Below are positions 24,730 to 33,592 of a DNA stretch of 46,705 bases, piece after piece. The notes beneath the pieces were generated by a model, which was not told the origin of the DNA, ran no database searches, and worked only from the letters and a program-made list of their open reading frames with translations. Position numbers and translations under genes: made by a program. Source of the stretch: Candidatus Peregrinibacteria bacterium (GTDB taxonomy: Bacteria > Patescibacteriota > Gracilibacteria > UBA1369 > UM-FILTER-53-11). Location: positions 1 through 46,705 of the forward strand of contig JACPMA010000009.1 of the NCBI GenBank assembly GCA_016186205.1. Reading direction: 5' to 3'. Each line of letters opens with the position of its first letter. Positions within the stretch are counted from its first letter, which is position 1.

Positions 24730-27316
24730 GTGATTTTAGAAAAAGCTTATCAAGCAAAAAAATACGAAGATAAAATTTACCGCGCATGGGAAAAATCGGG
24801 GCTCTTTTCACCAAAAATCGTAAAAGGGAAGCGTCCATTCACGATTATGATGCCTCCGCCGAATGCAACCGGCACGCTCCATCTTGGCCATGCGGTCATG
24901 CTCGCGCTGGAAGATATTATGGTCCGATATCACCGGATGAAAGGGGATCCGGCTCTGTGGGTGCCTGGAACCGACCATGCAGCTATCGCGACAAATGCAA
25001 AAGTGGAAAAATTGCTTGCAGAAGAAGGGAAAACGAAATTTGATCTTGGACGCGAGGCGTTTGTGGAACGCGTAAAGGAATTTATTGCCAGCTCACAAGA
25101 TACTATCCGAAAACAAATCCGAAAAATGGGTTCGTCATGCGATTGGAGCCGGGAATGCTACACATTTTCTCCAGTGCTTTCGGCTGCGGTTCGGGAAATT
25201 TTTGTGCGAATGTATCATGACGGATTGATTTACCGCGGACACCGCATTGTGAATTGGTGTCCTCGCTGCGCTTCTACGCTCGCAGATGATGAAGTGGAAT
25301 ACAAAGAAGAAAAAACAAAATTTTATTATTTTAAATATGGCCCGTTTGTAATCGGCACGGCTCGTCCGGAAACGAAGTTTGCGGACAAAATCATCGTGGT
25401 TCACCCGGATGATGAACGCTATAAAAAATATATAGGCCAAAGCATAGTCGTGCCGTGGATCGAAGGCGATGTGTCAGCGAGCATTATGGCCGATAAAAGC
25501 GCGGATCCGGAGTTCGGAACAGGAGCTATGACAATAACGCCGGGGAAAAAACGCGCGCGCGTCGCGCGATGCAATTGTAAAAAAACTCGCGGATAAAGGG
25601 CTTGTTGAAAAAATCGACGAAAACTATGTGCATAATATTTCGCTTTGCTACAGGTGCGATACACCGGTAGAGCCGCTCGTGAGCAAACAATGGTTCATTG
25701 CTGTAGACAAAAAATTCGGTAAGGCAAAGAAAAGTCTAAAACAATTATCGTTGGATGTAGTTAAAAACGGCAAAATTGAGATTTTGCCGCGGCGCTTTGA
25801 AAAAACCTATTTCCACTGGATGGAAAATCTCCATGACTGGTGCATTTCGCGGCAGATTTGGTTTGGGCACCAAATTCCTGTTTGGTATTGCGTTGGTAAT
25901 GAAAAGGAAGGCGGAGCATGCAAACTCGAATGCAAAAAACCGTTTGTTCAAGTTGAGGCTCCGAAAAAATGCCCGCATTGCGGCTCGAAAAATTTGCAGC
26001 AGGATCCGGATACCCTCGATACATGGTTTTCGTCCGGTCTATGGACTTTTTCCACTCTCGGCTGGCCCAAAAAAACAAAGGATTTAGAATATTTTCATCC
26101 AACTTCGGTGCTGGAAACCGGTTATGACATCCTCTTTTTCTGGATTGCGCGCATGATTTTGATGACTACTTACGCGCTAGATGAAATTCCATTCAAATAC
26201 GTATATCTCCACGGCCTTGTGCGCACGAGGGAAGGAAAAAAAATGAGCAAGTCTGATCCGGCAACATGTATTGATCCGCTTGATATGATTGCAAAATACG
26301 GCGCGGATGCATTGCGGCTTTCAATGGTGATCGGCGCCACTCCTGGGAATGACATTCGACTTTATGAAGAAAAAATCGCCGGGTTTAGGAATTTTGTGAA
26401 TAAGATTTGGAATGCCACTCGTTTTGCGCTTTTAGCGCAAAACGAGCTTCTTATCAAAAAAAGAGCAATATCAAATCGCGCCTTATCAATAAAAAAACCT
26501 CATCAAATCAAACCTCGCACCCTCGCAGATAAATGGATCCTCACCCGAACACAGCAAATTATAAAAGAAGTGACGGATGATATTGAGCAATTCCGTTTTT
26601 CCGATGCCGGCATGAAAATCTATGATTTCACGTGGGGCGAATATTGCGCGTGGTATTTGGAAATTGCAAAGGGCGAAAGTCAAAATCTTGGCGTTCTTAA
26701 TTATGTGCTTGAAACTATTCTCGCTCTTCTCCATCCTTTTGTACCATATGTCACGGAAACTCTTTGGGAAAAACTCGGCAAAAAAAATCTTCTTATTTCG
26801 CATAGCTGGCCGACTGTTCAAAAAAAATTCATTTTTCCAAAAGAAACTGCAGCAATGTCAGTCGTTATTAATACAGTAACCGCGATCCGCAACCTCCGCC
26901 ATGAAAGCAAAATCGAGCCTGCGAAAAAAATCCACGCGATTTTCGTAAGCAAAAAATGGCAAAAGCTTTTGGAAGAAAAACGCGAGCCGATCATGCGGCT
27001 TGCCAAGCTCGGCGAGTTAGAAATTCTCTCTCAAGCGCCGCACGTGCATCCTGCGCTTACCCATTATACCGACGACGGCGTTGAAATTTTCATCCCGCTT
27101 GCAGGCCTCATAGATATTGACGCGGAACAAAAACGGTTAACGAATGAAAAAGAACAACTCGAACAATACGCCGCCTCGCTTCAGACAAAACTTGCCAATG
27201 AACATTTCACCTCGCGCGCGCCGAAAGAAATCGTGGAAACCGAGCGCGTCAAACTGAAAACGGCAAAGGGAAAATTAAGCGCCATCACTCTTCAGATCAA
27301 AAACCTGGAGAAATAA
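24730..27316 (+). pseudogene. valS: valyl-tRNA synthetase, interrupted by frameshift plus internal loss
   Basis: Charges tRNA-Val. The first open part (24730-25596, GTG start) has the HIGH motif PPPNATGTLHLGHA, PGTDHAAIATNAKVEK and the start of the CP1 editing domain up to FGTGAMTITPG. The second part is open in another frame to 27316 and contains LCYRCDTPVEPLVSKQWF, KKMSKSDPAT (the KMSKS loop) and a C-terminal coiled coil. At about 25540-25570 the frame changes and about 35-45 residues that normally follow TPG (the HDPNDFE.G.RH region) are missing. The junction is in GGGGAAAAAACGCGCGCGCG-like sequence. Both halves are otherwise well preserved, so assembly error is as likely as real decay. 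Confidence 0.88.
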
Positions 27317-27351
27317 TGGACAAATCCTGAATATTCTCTATATTGTAGATG

Positions 27352-27741
27352 ATGCGATTTAGAAATACTCCAGGAAATGGACCTCAAAGTCCGCAGAATA
27401 CAGAAAGGAGAGAGCAAAGAGGAAAAAACGAAGTCGCAAAAACAAGATTGCTTACTTCGCTTTTGGTGTACGGCGCTCTTGCATGCGGAGCACATAATCC
27501 TGCATGGCAGGCGAGAATAAACGATCCGCGGGTCCAAAATTTCGTTCATCAAGCTGCGCCTGTTGCAATGACGCTCGAACGAGCACTCGGCGACAGCGAA
27601 ACCCATGATCTCATCCATGCAGCTCTCCGAGGAGTAATTTCTACGGATCAATATCACCAAGGCGGAAATCAAAGAATATTCCAAGGAGCTCTTCATGAAG
27701 TAGAGAAATATGGGCCGACTATCCTTCGAAACGCCGCCTAA
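27352..27741 (+). CDS. unrecognised small protein
   Basis: About 129 residues with no family I recognise. The N-terminus is basic and polar (MRFRNTPGNGPQSPQNTERR), followed by a short hydrophobic helix (LLTSLLVYGALACG), then a helical, Ala/His-containing body with FVHQAAPVAMTLERALGD. Could be membrane-associated through residues about 30-45. Of two consecutive ATG codons (27349, 27352) the second fits the 7-nt spacing from the TATATT box at 27339-27344 seen at other leaderless genes here. It follows valS by about 35 nt but has its own promoter. Confidence 0.55.
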   Translation: MRFRNTPGNGPQSPQNTERREQRGKNEVAKTRLLTSLLVYGALACGAHNPAWQARINDPRVQNFVHQAAPVAMTLERALGDSETHDLIHAALRGVISTDQYHQGGNQRIFQGALHEVEKYGPTILRNAA

Positions 27742-27789
27742 AGTTCCGCGCGGCGCAAGCCTTTTTACAATGTATAATTTAACAGGTGA

Positions 27790-27833
27790 CAATTCACTCT
27801 TAAGAGTGAATTGAGAAAAACAAATTTGTTTTT
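27790..27833. repeat. two adjacent perfect palindromes
   Basis: CAATTCACTCTT with its complement makes a 24-bp perfect palindrome at 27790-27813; AAAAACAAATTTGTTTTT (27816-27833) is a second, 18 bp. Neither is followed by a clear T-tract on the plus strand, although the second could itself supply one. Confidence 0.85.
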
Positions 27834-27838
27834 GGCAA

Positions 27839-27921
27839 GATCTCGCGCGCTAATTGCTTACGATTTTGCGGCGCAAAATATGAATAATCAGCAAAATCGT
27901 GAGAAATCCGGCGCGGCGAGC
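27839..27921. repeat. long imperfect hairpin upstream of the TPR gene
   Basis: A perfect 10-bp pair ACGATTTTGC (27860-27869) and GCAAAATCGT (27891-27900) is extended outward by partly matching CTCGCGCGC and GCGCGGCGAG segments. A smaller nested palindrome ATTTTGC-ggc-GCAAAAT lies inside at 27863-27879. Confidence 0.7.
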
Positions 27922-27944
27922 TTATCAAATAAACAAAAATCTGG

Positions 27945-27950
27945 TATAAT
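27945..27950 (+). promoter_or_regulatory. promoter -10 of the TPR gene (leaderless)
   Basis: TTATCA (27922-27927), 17-nt spacer, TATAAT (27945-27950), then 6 nt to the ATG at 27957. The -35 lies in the right arm of the long hairpin. Confidence 0.65.
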
Positions 27951-27956
27951 AAAAGG

Positions 27957-28886
27957 ATGATCGATCCTGAAACATATATCAATGAAGGGCTTAAAATAGT
28001 AAAAGCGCTTGTGGATCAAGGAAATCTTCAGGCTGCGCTTGGTTCGTGCCAAGAACTTTTGAAAGTAAATCCATATCATCGCAAAGTTCAAAAATATCTC
28101 AAGAATATAGAAAAAATGATTATTGAAAAAAATATAGAGAAAGTCGACAGCGACATTGATCAAACCATGCATCTTTGGAAAGAAGGCCGTTATGAAGACC
28201 TCATGAAAATTTACAGCCGGCTTTATCAATATGCCCCGAATCACAACCGGTTGCGTGAACTCATCGCAAAGCTCAACCAAACATTTGCAAAAGAACAAAA
28301 ACAAGAAAGACAAACGGCATCGGAAGCCATGCTCCGCGAAATTGAAAAACAGCTTCAGGAAAAACAATTCGGGAATGCCATCGAACGCTGTAATGAACTC
28401 ATCCGCATGGATCCGCTCAATGGCCAAGCGGCCGCGTACCTCGCGCAGGCAAAAACCGAACTCATCGAACAAAAAATAAATGAAAATGAGCGCATTGTGG
28501 ACGGCGGTGATTTTGAGCGGGCGCTTGAATTTTTCGACACGCTTCTTGCCATTGATCCGGAAAATACTCATGTGAAAAAATTGGCACTCCGGGCAAAAGA
28601 GCATCTCGCGCATCAAAAAGCGGTTGCTGCAAAAATTCACCTCAACGAAAGCATCACGCGTATGAAAGATTTTTTCAAAAATGCAGAATATGAAAAAGTG
28701 ATTCAGGCATGCGCTGAAATCGACCAGCTCGATCCAGGAAATTTCACGGCTCGCGTCTTCCGCAAAAAATCCGAAAATACCATACGCATGGAAAGCGACG
28801 CAATGATGGTAAAAATCTTAAAAGAGACGTGGACTGCAATGGCGCCGGAAATAGCAAAAAATCCTGATGGATTTGTGAAAATCTGA
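27957..28886 (+). CDS. TPR-like repeat protein
   Basis: 309 residues, all alpha-helical, with at least four units of about 34-50 residues resembling TPR: ALVDQGNLQAALGSCQELLK, HLWKEGRYEDLMKIYSRLYQ, QLQEKQFGNAIERCNELIRM, VDGGDFERALEFFDTLLAID and FFKNAEYEKVIQACAEIDQL, each followed by (D)P.N or similar. No signal peptide or membrane segment; likely cytoplasmic scaffold. No enzymatic domain. Lies between valS and purA (convergent with purA, 11 nt gap). Confidence 0.8.
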   Translation: MIDPETYINEGLKIVKALVDQGNLQAALGSCQELLKVNPYHRKVQKYLKNIEKMIIEKNIEKVDSDIDQTMHLWKEGRYEDLMKIYSRLYQYAPNHNRLRELIAKLNQTFAKEQKQERQTASEAMLREIEKQLQEKQFGNAIERCNELIRMDPLNGQAAAYLAQAKTELIEQKINENERIVDGGDFERALEFFDTLLAIDPENTHVKKLALRAKEHLAHQKAVAAKIHLNESITRMKDFFKNAEYEKVIQACAEIDQLDPGNFTARVFRKKSENTIRMESDAMMVKILKETWTAMAPEIAKNPDGFVKI

Positions 28887-28897
28887 AGCCGCCGCGC

Positions 28898-30163
28898 TTA
28901 CTTTCTAAATATCATTTCTTCGCGGCGTTTTCCAGTTCCAATATATCGAATCGGGCAGCCTATGAGTTTTTCGAGTTTTTTAATATATGCCATGCAATTT
29001 TTCGGCAGCTGGTGAAATTTTTTAGCCGACGAAATATCTTCCTGCCAGCCAGACATTTCAATATAGTGCGGCCGGCATTGTTCAAGCACGGACAAATCTG
29101 CTGGAAATTCCGCAAGTTTTTTACCTTTATATATATAGGCTGTGCAGATTTTGAGTTTTTTTAGCGTGCTCAAAACATCCACTTTCGTTAGATTAATTGC
29201 TGAAAATCCGTTTACTCTCATGCTATATTGCGCCGCAACCGCATCAAACCAGCCGCATCTTCGGGGACGTCCTGTTGTAGCGCCGAATTCATTACCGATC
29301 TCTCGAATTTTATCGCCAAGTGCATCTTTTAATTCCGTCGGAAACGGACCACTCCCAACGCGCGTCACATATGCTTTCATAATAGCGATGTTTTCTACAA
29401 TACGACTTGGCGCAATACCGCTTCCTGCAATAATTCCGCCGATTGAAGCATTTGAAGAAGTTACATAAGGAAACGTGCCGTGATCAATATCCAAAAGCGT
29501 TCCATTGGCACCCTCAAGAAGAATCGATTTTTTGGCAGACAGAGCATTCGCCAAATATAAACTCGTATCCGCAATAAGCGGCAAAACCATTTTTGAGATT
29601 TTTTTGATAGCACGTAATTCTGCATCTCCATTAAAAGAAAATTCATACATCTTTTTGAGACTGGCGAGATTACGGCGATAATGCGCAACAAAAGCTGCGA
29701 AATTTTTAAGCTCTCCGGCACGAATGCCTATGCGCGAAGTTTTATCCATATATGCAGGACCGATGCCGCGGCGCGTTGTGCCGACTTTTTGCGAACCCTT
29801 CATTTCCTCCTGCAGTTGATCGATAATTTTATGGTATTCAAAAACGAGATGTGCGCGATCCGATAGAAGCAGCCGGCCGGAAATTTTTACACCGGCCTTT
29901 TTAAGAATTTCAATTTCCTCCAAAAGGGTAGGAAGGTGCACAACCATCCCGTTTCCCATCACGCAAATTTTGCCCGGATGAAGCATGCCAGCAGGCACAA
30001 GATGAAACACAAATTTTTGGTTGCCTACATAAATTGTGTGTCCGGCATTCGCTCCGCCAGTCGCCCTAACAATTACATCAAATTTTTGCGCCAATATATC
30101 CACGAGTTTTCCTTTTCCTTCATCACCCCACTGACCTCCAACAATGGCGCAAACTTCCTTCAC
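28898..30163 (-). CDS. purA: adenylosuccinate synthetase
   Basis: First committed step from IMP to AMP. 421 residues. Motifs GGQWGDEGKGKLVD (P-loop-like, with catalytic Asp), NAGHTIY, GTTRRGIGPAYMDK, EGANGTLLDIDHGTFPYVTS and GRPRRCGWFD. Length is normal. The start is a GTG at 30163; a GATAAT box (30177-30172 on the minus strand) is 8 nt upstream, again fitting leaderless initiation. purC is 750 bp away on the opposite strand; purB is not in the window. Confidence 0.97.
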   Translation of the reverse strand: MKEVCAIVGGQWGDEGKGKLVDILAQKFDVIVRATGGANAGHTIYVGNQKFVFHLVPAGMLHPGKICVMGNGMVVHLPTLLEEIEILKKAGVKISGRLLLSDRAHLVFEYHKIIDQLQEEMKGSQKVGTTRRGIGPAYMDKTSRIGIRAGELKNFAAFVAHYRRNLASLKKMYEFSFNGDAELRAIKKISKMVLPLIADTSLYLANALSAKKSILLEGANGTLLDIDHGTFPYVTSSNASIGGIIAGSGIAPSRIVENIAIMKAYVTRVGSGPFPTELKDALGDKIREIGNEFGATTGRPRRCGWFDAVAAQYSMRVNGFSAINLTKVDVLSTLKKLKICTAYIYKGKKLAEFPADLSVLEQCRPHYIEMSGWQEDISSAKKFHQLPKNCMAYIKKLEKLIGCPIRYIGTGKRREEMIFRK

Positions 30164-30214
30164 ATAATCTTATTATCATGGAATTTCATCTGAAACAAAT
30201 GCCAATGCAAATGC

Positions 30215-30243
30215 TTTACAGAAATTGGCTTTACCATCATAAT
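30215..30243 (+). promoter_or_regulatory. candidate promoter of the 209-aa gene
   Basis: TTTACA (30215-30220), exactly 17 nt, then CATAAT (30238-30243), 11 nt before the ATG at 30255. The leader would be only about 4-5 nt. Confidence 0.5.
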
Positions 30244-30254
30244 AAAGCCCTTTT

Positions 30255-30884
30255 ATGGCTATCGAAAACATTGATCGCGCGATATATACGGTAGGCAAAA
30301 ATACTGATTTTGACGCGGGTGTACGCAGCGTCTTGCTCGGCAGATTTGGCATACCAAGGCAAAAAATAGTTACAGAACATAGAGAAGAACTCCTGACTTC
30401 GGCTAGACAAACAGCGGAACTTTTAAGCGGCCGTCTTGATGAAGCGCCGGATGCGCTTGATCTTCTTGTATTTTCCGGACGCGTTGATGACGGCTGGAAA
30501 ACTTTGGTTGCAAAAGCTTATGAAGCAATCGGACGTAAAGCAGGACATGCAAATCTTGAATTACATTTAGTAGCACTCGATGAAATTTTCAGACAGATTG
30601 GAGCTGTAAGGGCTGCATTTTCTAAAAGTCGGCAATTCGATCCGGAAAAAGCGACTAAGCAAATTCAACATTCTGTGCCTGTTCTTCCGGCGACGCTTAT
30701 GGATGCTGTAAAGAAACGGGTTATGCTCCTTATGCTTTCGGACGGAGAAGATTTTGTTCGCGAAGGACAACTTGCAACGCATCTCGGCGTTATAGATGGC
30801 GCTTTTGGAAGCCTTCAGACAATATCAGATCCACAACCGGTTATAAGACATCTTGAGGAATGTGTGTGGCGCCGCGGGTTGTAA
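30255..30884 (+). CDS. unrecognised 209-residue protein
   Basis: No family recognised. Predicted mixed alpha/beta and soluble: IYTVGKNTDFDAGVRSVLLG at the N-terminus, LDLLVFSGRVDDGWKTLVAK near residues 65-90, and a helical C-terminal half. No signal peptide, membrane helix or metal motif. Codon use resembles neighbours. It precedes purC by 29 nt on the same strand but shares no obvious theme with it. Confidence 0.6.
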   Translation: MAIENIDRAIYTVGKNTDFDAGVRSVLLGRFGIPRQKIVTEHREELLTSARQTAELLSGRLDEAPDALDLLVFSGRVDDGWKTLVAKAYEAIGRKAGHANLELHLVALDEIFRQIGAVRAAFSKSRQFDPEKATKQIQHSVPVLPATLMDAVKKRVMLLMLSDGEDFVREGQLATHLGVIDGAFGSLQTISDPQPVIRHLEECVWRRGL

Positions 30885-30913
30885 TTAGCGAGTTATGATA
30901 AAATGAGGCCGCT

Positions 30914-31891
30914 ATGATTTCCGAAAAAGACTTGCAGGCTCAAATTCCGCATACACTTTCTGCGACGGATTTTTCGCAACTTGGGGAAAAATATGAAGGC
31001 AAAGTGCGCGATAATTATACAAAAGGCGATCGCCGCATTTTGATCGTGACTGATCGGCTTTCCGCGTTTGACCGCGTCATTACGACAATTCCGTTTAAAG
31101 GCCAAGTTTTGAATCAAATCAGCCAATTTTGGTTTGAAAAAACGCGCGATATTATAGGCAATCACGCTATTGAATTTCCTGATCCGAATGTGGTCGTGGC
31201 GCAGCAATGCAAACCGCTTTTGGTTGAGATGGTTGTGCGCGGGTATATTACGGGCGTAACTTCAACTTCCGCTTGGTACCATTATGAAAAAGGCGTGCGG
31301 AATTTTTGCGGAAATGTTTTACCGGAAGGTCTGCGGAAAAATCAAAAACTCGAGCGACCAATTATTACGCCATCGACCAAAGCCGAGCACGGAGGCCATG
31401 ATGAATCGGTGAGCGGAGAGGAAATTATACGGCGCGGGGTTTTGACGCGCAAACAATGGGAATTTCTGTCAAAGGCCGTGCTTGCGCTATATGCGCGCGG
31501 TGTGGAAATTTGCGCAAAGCAAGGAATTATTCTTGTGGATACGAAATATGAACTTGGAGTAACGCCGGAAGGCGTTACTGACGGAAAAATTGTTTTGATT
31601 GATGAAATCCACACGCCGGATTCTTCGCGGTTTTGGTTTGCGGATGAGTATGAGGCTCGGTTGGCGCGGGGCGAGGAGCAGAAGAAAATCGATAAAGAAT
31701 ATTTGAGGGAATGGCTGGCGGCGCGCGGATTTCGCGGAGAAGGGGAGGTGCCGCCGATTCCGGACGAAGTTCGCGTCGAAACCGCGCGCCGCTACATCGA
31801 AGCATACGAACTCATTACAGGCCGGAAATTTGAGGCCGAAGTCGGCGACGTTACCGAAAGACTCAAAAAAAATCTCTATGGATTTTTTTAA
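30914..31891 (+). CDS. purC: SAICAR synthetase
   Basis: Adds aspartate to CAIR in purine synthesis. 325 residues, matching the longer yeast-like form. Motifs KYEGKVRDNYTKGDRRILIV (ATP-binding start), VTDRLSAFDRVI, VEMVVRGYITGVTSTSAWYHY, IITPSTKAEHGGHDE, VDTKYELGV and IDEIHTPDSSRFW. Intact. Its last 14 bp overlap the start of the first cysteine-rich gene in another frame. No other de novo purine genes except purA are in the window. Confidence 0.96.
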   Translation: MISEKDLQAQIPHTLSATDFSQLGEKYEGKVRDNYTKGDRRILIVTDRLSAFDRVITTIPFKGQVLNQISQFWFEKTRDIIGNHAIEFPDPNVVVAQQCKPLLVEMVVRGYITGVTSTSAWYHYEKGVRNFCGNVLPEGLRKNQKLERPIITPSTKAEHGGHDESVSGEEIIRRGVLTRKQWEFLSKAVLALYARGVEICAKQGIILVDTKYELGVTPEGVTDGKIVLIDEIHTPDSSRFWFADEYEARLARGEEQKKIDKEYLREWLAARGFRGEGEVPPIPDEVRVETARRYIEAYELITGRKFEAEVGDVTERLKKNLYGFF

Positions 31892-32822
31892 AGAATTTGA
31901 ACGACTCAAGCTGAAAACTCCGCGGGTGGCTTCTGTGATCATCAATTCGACCAACAGCGCGTACTGCCACAATGTTGACCACTGCAAAAATTGCTACCTC
32001 ATCGCCAATGCGGTCGGAAACCAAGACTGCATGTACGGCCGCGATTTCTATAAAAATACCGACTGCATCGACTGCGACCACATTGAAACATGCACCCTCT
32101 GCTATAACTGCGTGAATTGCAAGGAATGCTGGAACGGAAACTTCCTTCAAGACTGTGCAAACGCCGTGGAGTGCGATTACGGATATTTCCTGAAAGACTG
32201 CAAAAACTGCATCGGCTGCGTGGGGCTTCGCAAAAAGGAATTCCACATCTTCAACAAACCATATTCCAAAGAAGAATTTTCCGCTAAAAAAGCTTCGCTC
32301 ACTCAAAATGAAATCACGGAAGCGTTCGATCGCCTCAAAATGGAAGTGCCGCGCCGAGACGCCATGCAAATCAACACGGAAAATTGTTTGGGCGATAACA
32401 TCCTCAATTCAAAAGATATTTTTTACGGCTTCGACGTGCGGGATTCCCAGGATTGCGGATACGTGGCGGAATTTCACGGCGTCAAAGACAGCTGGGATAT
32501 TTTTGTCCTCGAATATTCGGAACTTTGCTACGATCTCACCAGCTGCTATAAACTCAATAACTGCAATTTTTGCTTCAGCTGCTGGGAATCAAACGATCTT
32601 GAATTTTGCGAATGGGTGAGTAACAGCCAAAATTGCTTCGGCTGCGTCAGTCTGCATCGAAAAGAATATCATCTTTTAAATCAGCCGTATTCAAAAGAAG
32701 AATATTTCAAAAAAACCGCAGAAATCAAAGATCAATTAAAAAGAGAAAGAACGTATGATCTGCGGATTCTAACGCCAACGTATCCGCTCGAAGACACGGT
32801 CGCTCTATGGCCGAGGCTTTGA
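31878..32822 (+). CDS. short cysteine-rich repeat protein (paralog 1)
   Basis: 314 residues, 26 Cys, no signal peptide. The ATG at 31878 is chosen over an upstream in-frame start inside purC because the resulting MDFFKEFERLKLKTPR aligns with the start of the paralog at 35897. Two homologous halves: residues about 15-145 (NSAYC, KNCYLI, QDCMYG, TDCIDCD, LCYNC, DCKNCIGCVGLRKKEF, FNKPYSKEEF) and about 165-275 (ENCLGD, ELCYDL, NCNFCFSC, EFCEWV, NCFGCVSLHRKEYHLLN). It lacks the terminal zinc-ribbons of the long paralogs. The regular C-x2-C and DC spacing suggests metal binding or a Cys-laddered solenoid; function unknown. Overlap with purC implies co-transcription. Confidence 0.85.
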   Translation: MDFFKEFERLKLKTPRVASVIINSTNSAYCHNVDHCKNCYLIANAVGNQDCMYGRDFYKNTDCIDCDHIETCTLCYNCVNCKECWNGNFLQDCANAVECDYGYFLKDCKNCIGCVGLRKKEFHIFNKPYSKEEFSAKKASLTQNEITEAFDRLKMEVPRRDAMQINTENCLGDNILNSKDIFYGFDVRDSQDCGYVAEFHGVKDSWDIFVLEYSELCYDLTSCYKLNNCNFCFSCWESNDLEFCEWVSNSQNCFGCVSLHRKEYHLLNQPYSKEEYFKKTAEIKDQLKRERTYDLRILTPTYPLEDTVALWPRL

Positions 32823-32832
32823 TACACTTCCT

Positions 32833-33561
32833 ATGAGTCTAAACTTTTTACAAGAAAATTGGGAAAAATTTGCCAAAAGTGATCCTTTCTGGGCAGTACT
32901 TACTTATTCTGATAAAAAAGGCGGCAAATGGAAAATCGACGAATTTTTTAAGACAGGCGACGAGGAAATTCATCAACTCATAGCCGAAATCGGCCATCAT
33001 GCGAAAAACCGAAAACGAGCGCTTGATTTTGGTTGCGGAGTCGGTCGACTCACTCAAGCATTAGCGCAATTTTTCCAAGAAGTCATTGGCGTTGATATTG
33101 CACCGTCCATGATACGCCTTGCAAATGAACACAATCGCTATCCAAAAACGTGCAATTTTATTCTCAACGAAACTAATACCCTAGAATGTTTTCCAAATGA
33201 TCATTTTGATTTTATTTATTCAAACATCACTTTGCAGCATATGCGAGCTCGCTATATAAAAGAATATCTTAAAGAGTTTCTTCGCATATTGAAGCCTGCA
33301 GGTTTGGCTGTTTTTCAGCTACCGAGTCATATTACGACCAATTCGCCGATAAAAAAATTTAAACAGTGGCTACGTGCCCATCTCCCAACACCGATTATCA
33401 AATGGTGGACCCGAGGTAAACCGTGGATAGACATGAATGCCATTCCAAAAAATGAGATAATTTATTTTTTGAAAAAAAATGACGCCTTGATTATTGATGT
33501 GGCTAAAAACAATAACGCCGATGGCTATTGGCAAAGTTTTCGTTACAGCTTTACAAAATAG
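32833..33561 (+). CDS. class I SAM-dependent methyltransferase
   Basis: 242 residues. Motif I ALDFGCGVGRLTQALA at about residues 59-74 binds SAM; motif II VIGVDIAPSMIRLANEH; motif IV FDFIYSNITLQHM; then FLRILKPAGLAVFQLP. This is the Methyltransf_11/25 pattern. Substrate unknown. It lies between two cysteine-rich genes, 10 nt after the first and 31 nt before the second, on the same strand. Codon use looks more A+T-rich than the flanking Cys-rich genes, so it may be a separate insertion into the array. Confidence 0.9.
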   Translation: MSLNFLQENWEKFAKSDPFWAVLTYSDKKGGKWKIDEFFKTGDEEIHQLIAEIGHHAKNRKRALDFGCGVGRLTQALAQFFQEVIGVDIAPSMIRLANEHNRYPKTCNFILNETNTLECFPNDHFDFIYSNITLQHMRARYIKEYLKEFLRILKPAGLAVFQLPSHITTNSPIKKFKQWLRAHLPTPIIKWWTRGKPWIDMNAIPKNEIIYFLKKNDALIIDVAKNNNADGYWQSFRYSFTK

Positions 33562-33592
33562 AGGCCTCAATAATTTGAACTTATAACCCAGT

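Noticed and set aside
24730-27316. Programmed ribosomal frameshift in valS
   Set aside because: A shift alone cannot explain the missing 35-45 residues of the editing domain; deletion or misassembly is needed.
31830-31877. Upstream in-frame extension of Cys-rich paralog 1 (start at 31830)
   Set aside because: It lies wholly inside purC, and the start at 31878 gives an N-terminus that aligns with paralog 3.
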